This document shows positions 33,556 through 41,816 of a stretch of 64,000 bases of DNA, one piece after another. The notes below the pieces were generated by a model. That model saw only the letters and a list, made by a program, of their open reading frames with translations, had not been told where the DNA came from and ran no database searches. Where the stretch lies: NCBI GenBank assembly GCA_019694165.1, contig JAIBCL010000026.1, forward strand, positions 1 through 64,000. The letters are read 5' to 3'. Each line of letters starts with the position of its first letter. Positions within the stretch are counted from its first letter, which is position 1. The position numbers and the translations under genes were made by a program. This stretch comes from Verrucomicrobiaceae bacterium. Its GTDB lineage: Bacteria > Verrucomicrobiota > Verrucomicrobiia > Verrucomicrobiales > Verrucomicrobiaceae.

Positions 33556-34604
33556 AGAAACGCCGCTTTCTCCGCTCCCTCGCTGCCACCACCGCGCTCG
33601 CCTCCTGCGGACGCCGCCACGCGGACACTACCAGCGGAGAGGCACCCGTACTCCACCTCTACATGTGGGCGGACTACATAAAGCCCTCGCTCGTCCAGCG
33701 CTTCGAGCAGGAGAACCGCTGCCGAATCGTGATCGACACCTTTGACTCGAACGAGGCCATGTATGCGAAGCTCAAGGCCGGCGCCACCGGCTTCGACATC
33801 GCCGTGCCTTCCAGCTACATGGTGAAACTCATGAAGGAGCAGGACATGCTCGCGCCCATCGACCGCGGCATGCTGCCGAACATCGTGAACATCAGCGGCG
33901 ATGTGGCGAACAAGATCTACGACAAGCTCATGGAGCACAGCGTCCCTTATGCCGTCGGGCAGACCGTCATCGCCTGGCGAAAGGACAGGATCGAGAAGAT
34001 CGATCCCACCTGGGCCGTGTTCGAGCGGCCTGACGTGAAGATGCGCTGCACGCTGCTCAACGACATGCGCGAGACCCTCGGCGCCGCGCTCAAGGCGCTG
34101 GGCCACAGCATCAACACGCGCGATGAGCAGAAGCTCGCCGCCGCGCGTGATCTCGTGCTCAATTGGAAGAGGAACACAGCCAAGTTCGACAACGAAGCCT
34201 ACAAGACCGGCATCGACTCCGGCGAGTTCTCGCTCGTCATGGGCTACAGCGGCGACTTGTTTCAAGTCGTGAGCGACAACGAAAAGGTCGGCATCCTCGT
34301 GCCGCGCGAAGGCATCACCATGTCGTGCGATGAGTTTGTGATCCTCAAGGAAGGGCGCAATCCGCTCCTCGCCCACCAGTTCATCAACTTCATGCTCGAC
34401 GCGAAGGTCGCCGCCGAGAACATGCAGGAAATCGGCTATGTCTGCCCGAACAAGGCCGCCCTGGAGCAGGTGCCACGCTCCTTCCTGAACCACCCGGCCA
34501 TTCAAATTCCTGATGAGGTGAAGCCGAAGGTCGAAGTCATCGAAGACCTCGGCGCCGACCTGCCGAAGTGGACCAAGGTGTGGGACGAAGTGAAGGCGGG
34601 GTGA
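33552..34604 (+). CDS. potD: polyamine-type periplasmic binding lipoprotein (PotD-like)
   Basis: A 350-residue extracytoplasmic solute-binding protein. The leader ends in a lipobox ALASC, with Cys19 as the lipid anchor. The mature protein has the PotD/PotF order: LHLYMWADYIKPSLVQRFEQE, IDTFDSNEAMYAKLKAG, FDIAVPSSYMVKLMKEQDML, YDKLMEHSVPYAVGQTVIAW, LVMGYSGDLFQV and FINFMLDAKVAAENMQEIGY. It should capture spermidine, putrescine or a related amine for the two permeases. The ATP-binding subunit PotA is not encoded before, within or after the operon in this window. Confidence 0.9.
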   Translation: MKKRRFLRSLAATTALASCGRRHADTTSGEAPVLHLYMWADYIKPSLVQRFEQENRCRIVIDTFDSNEAMYAKLKAGATGFDIAVPSSYMVKLMKEQDMLAPIDRGMLPNIVNISGDVANKIYDKLMEHSVPYAVGQTVIAWRKDRIEKIDPTWAVFERPDVKMRCTLLNDMRETLGAALKALGHSINTRDEQKLAAARDLVLNWKRNTAKFDNEAYKTGIDSGEFSLVMGYSGDLFQVVSDNEKVGILVPREGITMSCDEFVILKEGRNPLLAHQFINFMLDAKVAAENMQEIGYVCPNKAALEQVPRSFLNHPAIQIPDEVKPKVEVIEDLGADLPKWTKVWDEVKAG

Positions 34605-34823
34605 GCGGATTTGCGGACGTGCTCGTGGGTGCTGGTGTGGCCCGTCACTGCGTCCGCGCGACGCTGAGAATCCTGCGCCTTGACCGGATGAATCGAAAGG
34701 CAACGTCTCGCCCATGAGGATCAAGCGCCGGATCAGGCCCGCTTGCTCTGCTTTGTGGACCACCCCCGCATTGACGCTCCCGGCCTTCCGGCTTATAGCG
34801 GCCCTCCCGTTTTTCCTGCATTC

Positions 34824-36452
34824 ATGGCCGCCAAGGAACCGAACATCGCCTGGAGATCTTTTTTCCTGCTCGTGATCGCCGCGCTCGCGCTGGCGGGCAA
34901 TTTCCGTTTTCCGCTGCTGGAGAGCCGGCCGATGCACGCGGACGAGGCGATCCTGGCGGTGAAGTACGTTGATTTCTGGAAGACGGGCGTGTTCCAGTAC
35001 GACAACAAGGACTACCACGGCCCGGGCCTGCACAATCTGACGCGCGCCTTCGGTTGGATCGCCCGATGGTCGCATCCGGATGAGCTGACGGACGCGAAGC
35101 TGCGCCTCGTGGTGGCGGTGTGCTCGATGATGCTCATCCTTCTCACCGTGCTGGCCGCGGACGGCCTCGGGAGGCTGGGCACGGCGCTGGCGATGCTCTT
35201 CATGGCGGTGTCGCCGATGAATGTGTATTACAGCCGCTACTTCATCATGGAGGTGCCGCTGGTGTTCTGGGTGTCGGTGTGTTTGTTTTCGTGCTGGCGC
35301 TACACGCAGTCGCAAAATCCAAAGTGGCTCGTGCTCGCCGGGGCGGCCCTCGGCTTCCAACACGCGACGAAGGAGACATTCATCCTGAATGCGGGCGCCG
35401 CGGTGTGCGGGTGGATCGCGGCAAAGGTGATGTGCGGCGGTTTTTCCGGTCGTCCGACGAACCGGCTGAGCCTCTCATCCGCGAGGCGCGGTGTGAGCCG
35501 ACCGTGGGTCTGGGTGCTGGTGCCGGCGCTGATCGTGTCGGTGGCGCTTTTCTCCTCCGGCTTCAAGAACTGGCAGGCGGTGAAGGACAGTGCCACGACT
35601 TTCGGTCATTACTTCACGCGCTCGGAGGGATCGGGGCACGAAAAGCCATGGCACTACTATTTTACGCTCATCTTTTGGCGGAAGGACGGCCTCGTGTGGA
35701 CGGAAGCGATGATCGGCGGCCTCGCGCTCGTGGGGATGCTCAACGCTTTCCTCGGCGCGCATCGGAACACGGCGCGACAGGCGTTTCTTGTCTTCCTGAG
35801 CATCTACTCGCTCGCGCTGCTCACGGTTTATTCCCTCATCAGCTACAAGACGCCGTGGTCCATTCTCGGCGCGCAGTATGGTCTCACCCTGCTGGCCGGC
35901 GCTGGTGGCGCGGTCATCTGGCACTGGCTGGAGTCCCGCATCACCAGAGGCATCTACTGCGCGCTGATGATCGCTGGGGTGTGGCATCTGTGCATCCAGA
36001 GCGGACGCGCCATTCACGACTACCGCGCCGACCCGCGCACGCCCTATGTGTACTCGCACACGTCCACGAATCTGCTCGAGGCCGTGGGGCGGGTGCAGCA
36101 GCTCGAAAAGCTGCGGCCCGGCGCATTTACCGTGCAAGTGATCAACCGCGACTACGGCTGGCCGCTGCCCTGGTACCTGCGCAAGCTGCCTCACGCCGGC
36201 TACCAGCCCGTGACGCCAGATCAACTCGACGCCTCGGTCATCATCGCGGACATCGACAAGCGGGCCGATGTCGAGGCGAAGCTGGCCGGGCGGGTCTACG
36301 AATCGTCCAGCATCTACGGCCTGCGGCCAAACGTGATGCTCGTGATGTTCATCGAGCAAGGTCTCTGGGATCAATTCAAGACGCAGCACATCGATCCCGG
36401 GCCATCGAAGGCCGCGGCGGCAGGAGCGACGAAGGTGCGAATGCATGAGTGA
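34824..36452 (+). CDS. Agl23-like membrane glycosyltransferase (GT39/ArnT superfamily, TIGR03663-like)
   Basis: A 542-residue multi-pass membrane protein. The start MAAKEPNIAWRSFFLLVIAA was preferred over an in-frame site 81 bases upstream. Segment one is followed by FPLLESRPMHADEAI, whose Asp-Glu in the first extracytoplasmic loop is the catalytic region of GT-C transferases. YHGPGLH, MAVSPMNVYYSRYFIMEVPLVFWV and ATKETFILN are typical of the Agl23 group. About eleven hydrophobic segments follow, then a soluble C-terminal domain (VQVINRDYGWPLPWYLRKLP). It probably moves a sugar from a lipid carrier onto an acceptor. The ApbE gene overlaps its end by eight bases. Confidence 0.82.
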   Translation: MAAKEPNIAWRSFFLLVIAALALAGNFRFPLLESRPMHADEAILAVKYVDFWKTGVFQYDNKDYHGPGLHNLTRAFGWIARWSHPDELTDAKLRLVVAVCSMMLILLTVLAADGLGRLGTALAMLFMAVSPMNVYYSRYFIMEVPLVFWVSVCLFSCWRYTQSQNPKWLVLAGAALGFQHATKETFILNAGAAVCGWIAAKVMCGGFSGRPTNRLSLSSARRGVSRPWVWVLVPALIVSVALFSSGFKNWQAVKDSATTFGHYFTRSEGSGHEKPWHYYFTLIFWRKDGLVWTEAMIGGLALVGMLNAFLGAHRNTARQAFLVFLSIYSLALLTVYSLISYKTPWSILGAQYGLTLLAGAGGAVIWHWLESRITRGIYCALMIAGVWHLCIQSGRAIHDYRADPRTPYVYSHTSTNLLEAVGRVQQLEKLRPGAFTVQVINRDYGWPLPWYLRKLPHAGYQPVTPDQLDASVIIADIDKRADVEAKLAGRVYESSSIYGLRPNVMLVMFIEQGLWDQFKTQHIDPGPSKAAAAGATKVRMHE

Positions 36453-37293
36453 GCACTTCCGCTTCCGGCACGAGGCGATGGCGACCGTCTTTGAAGTGGT
36501 CATCGCGCAGCCCGGCGTGGACGCGGGTTATGCCCGCAGCGCTGCGGATGCTGTGTTTGTCGAGATCGACAGGCTCGAGGAGGAACTCAGCCGCTTTCGC
36601 GCCACGAGCGACATCTGGCGCATCAGCCAGCTTCGTGCAGGCGAATCGGCGGCGGTCGGGCTGGCGGCCTGGGACTGCCTCTCACTGGCGAAGGCTGTCC
36701 ATGCGGAGACTGGGGGCGCGTTCGACATCACCATCGGCCCGTTGATGAACCTGTGGCGAAATGAAGACGGCTCGCCGAGACAACCGGACGAGGAGGACAT
36801 GGAGTGGGCGAGGGGGCACGTCGGCTCACACCATTTCGATCTCGATACCGGAGGCTTGCGCGTGAGCGCGAAGGTCAGCGGCCTCGTGTATGACCTCGGT
36901 GCCGTCGGCAAAGGTTATGCACTGGATCAGTGCGTGCAGGTGCTCGACGACTGGAGCATCGAGAATGCGCTCTTGAACGCGGGCGACAGCACCATCCTTG
37001 GCATCGGCGCGCCCGAGGGTGATCCTGGCTGGATCGTCACCCTCGGCGGAGATCAGGAGAAGATCGTGCGGCTCAAGGACCGGGCCATCAGCAGCAGCGG
37101 CTTTGCCGTCAAAGGCGCGCATATCATGGACCCACGCACGCTGCGTCCGGCGGCGATTCGTGAATCCCTCGTGCATGTGTCCGCGCCGACCGCAGCGCTG
37201 TCGGATGCGCTGTCCACCGCCTTCATGGTGATGACGCCCGAGGAAATCCAGGAGCTGTGCAGACGCCATCCCGGCGTGGAGATCATCGCGTAG
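36445..37293 (+). CDS. apbE: FAD:protein FMN transferase (ApbE family)
   Basis: A 282-residue protein with no obvious signal peptide or lipobox. Family features: AMATVFEVVI at the start, EIDRLEEELSRFRATSDIWRI, GAFDITIGPLMNLWR, VYDLGAVGKGYALD (the FAD-binding signature), LNAGDSTILGIG and SDALSTAFMVM, which supplies the Mg-binding Asp. ApbE attaches FMN through a phosphoester to Thr or Ser of flavoproteins. Most homologues are exported; this one may be cytoplasmic. It overlaps the glycosyltransferase gene by eight bases, so they are co-transcribed although no functional link is evident. Confidence 0.88.
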   Translation: MSEHFRFRHEAMATVFEVVIAQPGVDAGYARSAADAVFVEIDRLEEELSRFRATSDIWRISQLRAGESAAVGLAAWDCLSLAKAVHAETGGAFDITIGPLMNLWRNEDGSPRQPDEEDMEWARGHVGSHHFDLDTGGLRVSAKVSGLVYDLGAVGKGYALDQCVQVLDDWSIENALLNAGDSTILGIGAPEGDPGWIVTLGGDQEKIVRLKDRAISSSGFAVKGAHIMDPRTLRPAAIRESLVHVSAPTAALSDALSTAFMVMTPEEIQELCRRHPGVEIIA

Positions 37294-37367
37294 GCGAGGC
37301 AGCCCGCGGGCGAATCTTCATTGGCCGGCGCAAGTCGGCGGCGAGTTCCGCCACAAGGCGGGCAAAT

Positions 37368-39536
37368 TCACCACGTCCACTTCAGCCCGATGGTGCCGAG
37401 CTTCACCGATCCATTCGTATTCGGGCCGGCGCCTCCGGTGTCGTATTCGTAGCGGGCGAATGCCTCGGCACGCGGAGCGATTTTCCAGCGCAGCTCGGGA
37501 ATCACGGAGTACTCCACCTTGCGGGCCTCTTCGCGATACGCGACCTCGCCGGTGAGTGCGATGGCGACTTTTTTGGTGAGGGGCAGTGTCGAGTGGGCGA
37601 GCAGCGCGTGACGATTGATGCGGCGCGGGACCGCGTCGTACACCTCGGGCATCAGCGGGGATTCATTCGTGCCGAAAAACTCGCGCACCTCGCGGTTGAA
37701 TGTATCAGCGCGGGCGGAGAACCCCTTCACCTCAAGCGCGTAGGCGAGCCAGGTGTCCTCCTTCACGGTGAACGGATGCCAGCGGAACTGCGACTCGATG
37801 CCCGCAGCCTGTCCGATGTCGTGGCCGCCGATCGCGATCTGCCTAGCCAGCAGCGTGGCATCAATGGCGAAATGCCTGCCGAGCGGTGATGAAACATCCA
37901 CGCCCAGCGAGTGCTGGCGGCCGTCCATGGCCTCGAGCAGCAGCGTATCGCGCGCGGGATCGTTTGCCGCGAGGCGCAAGGTGGCGCCGAGGCTGTCGGG
38001 CTTCGCATACTCGGCGCTGATGCTGCCCATCACGCCGGCATTGCATCCGCCAATGAGCACCGACCCGCTCCAGTCAGCGCCAAATTGCTGCTCGATGCCG
38101 GCGGTGGCAGCGAGACGGTCACCGGTTTTCTCCGCGGGAAATAGCTTCTGCTCAAGCTCGATGCGGTCCCACGCGATGTTTGCGAGCCAGCGGCGCGCGC
38201 CCGCGCGCATCGACGCGAACGCCGAGCTGCCGCGCCAGATGCGGCCTTCGTCAAATGCACCGCTGACGAACTCGGCGGCGAGCCGGGGGAAGTGATCGCC
38301 GTGAAGATCGTCGAGCGCCTGCCGCGCTCCGGCCATCTCCTCCTCCGTGTAGAGCGAAGGCGAGAGCGCCACTTCATCGTAGGCTGCGGCGGCGGCCTTG
38401 TAGTTCCGGCTGGCGGCCAGCGCGCCGGCGTAGTCGATCTGCGAATCAAAACGCCGTGCCGCGGGGATGGCCTTCTTGATTTGCTCGTAGATGGTGGCCG
38501 CCTCGGCGTGGCGGCCTTTTGCCGCGAGCACGCCTGCATGAAGCAACTGCACGTCGGATGAGGCGGCGTTGGTTTTCACCAGTTCGTCGCAGATGCGTGC
38601 CGCCTCGGCGCAGTTTCCACTGTCGAGCGCCGCGTTTCCCTGCGCGAGAAGCTGGTTTTCGCGTTCTTCGGCCAGCACTTTCGCGGCCTTCGCGCGGTCG
38701 CCGGACGGAAGGTGTTTGTCCGCGACGACGGCGGTGAATGCCGCATGAGCCTCGTCCTTGAGTCCGGCGTCGTTCAGCGCAAAGGCCATGTCCAGCAACT
38801 GCGGGAACGGGCCGGACGATGGATCGTGTGCGCTCTTGAGCTTCCGGTAAAGTGGCACTGCCTCCGAGGGGCGGCCTGCTTCGCAGAGAAAGTCGGCGCG
38901 CAGCTCGATGGCGGCCTTGTTGTGCGGCCATTCCTTGAGCGCGGCGGCCGTGAGTTCGTCCGCGGACTTGAGGCGGTGTTTTTGCAGTGCGTCGCGCGCT
39001 TTGTCGAGCGCGACGTCGGCGGCATCAGGAGCATTGTCGCTCGCGGTCGAGCCATCCTCGGGCTTCAAAGCCGGACGATTGGTGACGAGGCCGAGCGCTT
39101 CTTCGCGACGGACGATGTCGTTGAGCGGCAGGCGTCCCGTGATCTTCGCCGCATCGTCATCGCGGTGGAGGGCCCTGAGCGCGGCGGCCTTGATGACCGC
39201 GGCATCGGAATCATCGGGGGACGTGGCGAGCGCCACGCCTGCGGCCTTCGCTGATTCCTCGTAGCGCCCGAGGCGATATTCGAGCCGGGCCAGGAGACGG
39301 TGCGCAGCGGGGCTGGAGGGATCATCCTTGAGCAGCTTGGTGAGCGCAGCGCGGCAGTCGTCATTCTGGCCGAGCTTCAGCCACAGAGCAGCCAGCCGCT
39401 CCAGTTTCTCCGCGGGCATCTTTTCGATCTGCCCGCGCGTGCCGCCAGGGCGGTCATCACCCGCGACCGGACTCAGGCAGAGCAGGGGACAGAGCACCGC
39501 GGTGACGGCGGAGCGGATGCGCATCGAGCATCTCAT
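37368..39536 (-). CDS. TPR plus outer-membrane beta-barrel protein (PelB/PgaA-like exporter C-terminal half)
   Basis: A 722-residue protein. The ATG at 39536 (or 39524) gives a signal peptide (MRIRSAVTAVLCPLLCLSPVAG). Residues about 40-420 are tetratricopeptide-type helix pairs (LWLKLGQNDDCRAALTKLL, HRLLARLEYRLGRYEESAKA, GNAALDSGNCAEAARICDEL, GVLAAKGRHAEAATIYEQI). Residues about 430-722 switch to alternating beta-strands and end SVKLGTIGLKWTW with a terminal aromatic residue, the sorting signal of outer-membrane barrels. This is the architecture of PelB and PgaA, which export polysaccharide through the outer membrane. It is last in a four-gene run with a second TPR protein and a PelA-like deacetylase. 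Confidence 0.78.
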   Translation of the reverse strand: MRCSMRIRSAVTAVLCPLLCLSPVAGDDRPGGTRGQIEKMPAEKLERLAALWLKLGQNDDCRAALTKLLKDDPSSPAAHRLLARLEYRLGRYEESAKAAGVALATSPDDSDAAVIKAAALRALHRDDDAAKITGRLPLNDIVRREEALGLVTNRPALKPEDGSTASDNAPDAADVALDKARDALQKHRLKSADELTAAALKEWPHNKAAIELRADFLCEAGRPSEAVPLYRKLKSAHDPSSGPFPQLLDMAFALNDAGLKDEAHAAFTAVVADKHLPSGDRAKAAKVLAEERENQLLAQGNAALDSGNCAEAARICDELVKTNAASSDVQLLHAGVLAAKGRHAEAATIYEQIKKAIPAARRFDSQIDYAGALAASRNYKAAAAAYDEVALSPSLYTEEEMAGARQALDDLHGDHFPRLAAEFVSGAFDEGRIWRGSSAFASMRAGARRWLANIAWDRIELEQKLFPAEKTGDRLAATAGIEQQFGADWSGSVLIGGCNAGVMGSISAEYAKPDSLGATLRLAANDPARDTLLLEAMDGRQHSLGVDVSSPLGRHFAIDATLLARQIAIGGHDIGQAAGIESQFRWHPFTVKEDTWLAYALEVKGFSARADTFNREVREFFGTNESPLMPEVYDAVPRRINRHALLAHSTLPLTKKVAIALTGEVAYREEARKVEYSVIPELRWKIAPRAEAFARYEYDTGGAGPNTNGSVKLGTIGLKWTW

Positions 39537-39629
39537 GCGGCGGCTCGCGCGAGCGATATGGCGTTGACGATATGAAACGTGGCTGGCATGGCGGCGGCCA
39601 GTTTTCACCTGCAAGGGGACGCGAGGCAA

Positions 39630-41780
39630 TCAAAAACCCCGGGCCTGCGTGATCTGCGGCTGCGGGCGCTCAGCGGCAGGCGCGGCGGGCAGCAGCACCT
39701 GCACCGCCTTCTTGTATGCGGCGGCCGCTTCTTCGTCACGGTTCTGCGCGTCGTAAATGTCGCCCAGCAGCTCCCAGGCCTGGCTGTCCTTTCCGCCTCT
39801 GGCCGTGAGGTAGAGCATCTCAAACGATTCGGCCTTTGTCGCCTCACCCACATCAAGACAAAGTCGGGCCAGGTCATGCCAAACGCGTGTCTCGCTGTGG
39901 CGTCCGTCCTTTTGCAGCGCGGTCACGATGCGCTCGCTCTCGTGCGCGCGTCCCCATTTGTCGAAGAGGAACGCCAGTTTCATCTGCAACTCAGGCAGGT
40001 CACGCAGGCAGGCTGGCGCCGGGCCGGAGAAAAGCTCGGCTTCGACCGGCACGCTGGACATTTCAGCGGCTTCGGCGATGAGCAGTTCGACGGCCGCAGG
40101 ATTTTCACGCAGGGAGGCGTCCGCGAGCAGGCGCACGGCCTCATCGTGCCCGCCTGTGGCGGCCAGCGCGCCGGCCAGCGTCACGCGCAGCGTAGTGCTT
40201 GTCGGGAACTTGGTCAGCCCTGAGCGCAGTGTCGCAATGCCGGCGGGATCGTCGCCCAAGGCTTGAAGTTTGGCTGCCAGCTCGAGATGCTCGTCGGGCA
40301 TTGATTGGCGCGAAGCACAGGCCAGGAGCCGCTGCATGGCCTCCAGAGCCTCGCGCTCGCGACCGAGCGACTCACAGAGCGCGGCACACGTCTCCTGTGC
40401 CTCGGCGTCGTCCGTGGCCTGACGGGACAGTGCCAGCCACGCCTGGGCCCCCTCCTCATAGCGCGCCAGGCGCACAAGGGCGAAGGCACGGCCTTTCTGC
40501 GACTCGACATCCTTCGCATCGAGCGCGAGCGCCGCTTCGAATGCGGCGAGAGACTTCTCCCAGTCACCGCTTTGCTGGTGAATGCGGCCGAGCTGCTTCT
40601 TGAGCGTGAAGGCATCGGCTCCACGTCGCGCGGCGGCCTCGAGATGGCCCACGGCTTCTTCCACACGGCCCTGATCAAGCAGGATGGCCGCGAGCGCCGG
40701 CTCCTTGTCCAGGTGTTTTCCGGCGGCGATGCGGTCGGCGAGGATGAGTGCAAATTCATCGCCCCGCAGCAGCTCGTCCTGCAGATCCACCACGCGGCCC
40801 CATGCCTCTTCGTCGCCGAGCAAGGCAAGACGCGCCCAGGTGTCGAATGCCAGATCACCACGCCCGGCCCACTCCTGCCAGCGGGCCATCGCGGCGGCGT
40901 ACTGCTGGTAGTCGTTGCGCGCGTCGTCATCGTGAAATGCCCGGCCATCGCGCAGCATGGCGAGCGCATCCTGCAACGTCCCGGCCTGGAAGGGCATGGT
41001 CTTGAAATGCTCGGAGATGAGATGCGCGGCCTCTGTCGTGCGGTCACCGGCATTGGCCAGCTCCACCAGGCGGCGGAGGATGGCGGGCTTCTCCTCCTCG
41101 CGTGCGGTCTCGTAGCCGCGGATGACGATGTCGAAGGCGAGGTTCGGCTGGTTTGACTCGAGTGCGAGGCGCACGCGCAGGTCGTCCAGACCTGCTGGTT
41201 TTTCAGCAGGATCGAGGCCGGCGGCGAGCGCTGCATCCAGCGCCCGGAGAGCTTCATCCGAGCGCACCGCCCACCGCCAGACCTGAATCTGCCTGCTTGC
41301 GATCTTCCACGACGGACGCACGTCGAACCAGGCGGTGAGCAGCCGCGCCGCGTCCACGGGAAACCCGAGTCCGAGCGCGCGCTTCACCAGCGCATCGGCT
41401 AGGCTGTCGAAAAACTCCGGCTCCAGCCGGTCAGCGCGCTTCATCAGCTCTTCACCGACTTCAAACGGCATTTCGGTGGCGGCACACAGGTTTCTCCGGT
41501 CGGCGCGGATGGCGGGATCATCGCGCACGGACTCATCCGTCGAATCGAGCCACGCGACGAGCTTCTCGCGGTCCGTTTGCGGAGCAGGTGCAGCGTGCGC
41601 CTGCTCGGCGAGGCGCTCCTCGGCGATCTGCTTCAAGCGTGCCGCCTGTCCGTCGTGATCAAGCCTGTTCACCAGCTCCTTGTCATTGGGTATGAACCAC
41701 CCCGCGAGCGCCAGGCAGGAGAGGATCACTCCTGCAAGACGTTTCTGGCAGATTACGGCGCGTGTTTCTATGGGGATCAT
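39630..41780 (-). CDS. membrane-anchored TPR protein (PelB N-terminal-half or PelE-like)
   Basis: A 716-residue protein with one hydrophobic segment near residues 14-30 (RLAGVILSCLALAGWFI), probably an inner-membrane anchor. The rest is a long series of TPR-like helix pairs, clearest in the second half: ALAAILLDQGRVEEAVGHLEA, RIHQQSGDWEKSLAAFEAAL, ALVRLARYEEGAQAWLAL, ALCESLGREREALEAMQRLL, LLGDIYDAQNRDEEAAAAYK. It would span or line the periplasm. P. aeruginosa PelB joins such a domain to the outer-membrane barrel in one chain; here the two parts are separate neighbouring genes, 93 bases apart. PelE is the other possibility. Confidence 0.72.
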   Translation of the reverse strand: MIPIETRAVICQKRLAGVILSCLALAGWFIPNDKELVNRLDHDGQAARLKQIAEERLAEQAHAAPAPQTDREKLVAWLDSTDESVRDDPAIRADRRNLCAATEMPFEVGEELMKRADRLEPEFFDSLADALVKRALGLGFPVDAARLLTAWFDVRPSWKIASRQIQVWRWAVRSDEALRALDAALAAGLDPAEKPAGLDDLRVRLALESNQPNLAFDIVIRGYETAREEEKPAILRRLVELANAGDRTTEAAHLISEHFKTMPFQAGTLQDALAMLRDGRAFHDDDARNDYQQYAAAMARWQEWAGRGDLAFDTWARLALLGDEEAWGRVVDLQDELLRGDEFALILADRIAAGKHLDKEPALAAILLDQGRVEEAVGHLEAAARRGADAFTLKKQLGRIHQQSGDWEKSLAAFEAALALDAKDVESQKGRAFALVRLARYEEGAQAWLALSRQATDDAEAQETCAALCESLGREREALEAMQRLLACASRQSMPDEHLELAAKLQALGDDPAGIATLRSGLTKFPTSTTLRVTLAGALAATGGHDEAVRLLADASLRENPAAVELLIAEAAEMSSVPVEAELFSGPAPACLRDLPELQMKLAFLFDKWGRAHESERIVTALQKDGRHSETRVWHDLARLCLDVGEATKAESFEMLYLTARGGKDSQAWELLGDIYDAQNRDEEAAAAYKKAVQVLLPAAPAAERPQPQITQARGF

Positions 41781-41816
41781 GTGGTGACTTGGGAGGCACC
41801 GCCTGCGGGTGTCTTT

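Noticed and set aside
33423-35363. 646-codon open frame on the minus strand
   Set aside because: Antisense to PotC, PotD and the glycosyltransferase, spanning three recognised genes and two intergenic gaps without any domain.
37294-37367. Terminator between the convergent ApbE and PelB-like genes
   Set aside because: No stem followed by a T-run could be found on either strand.
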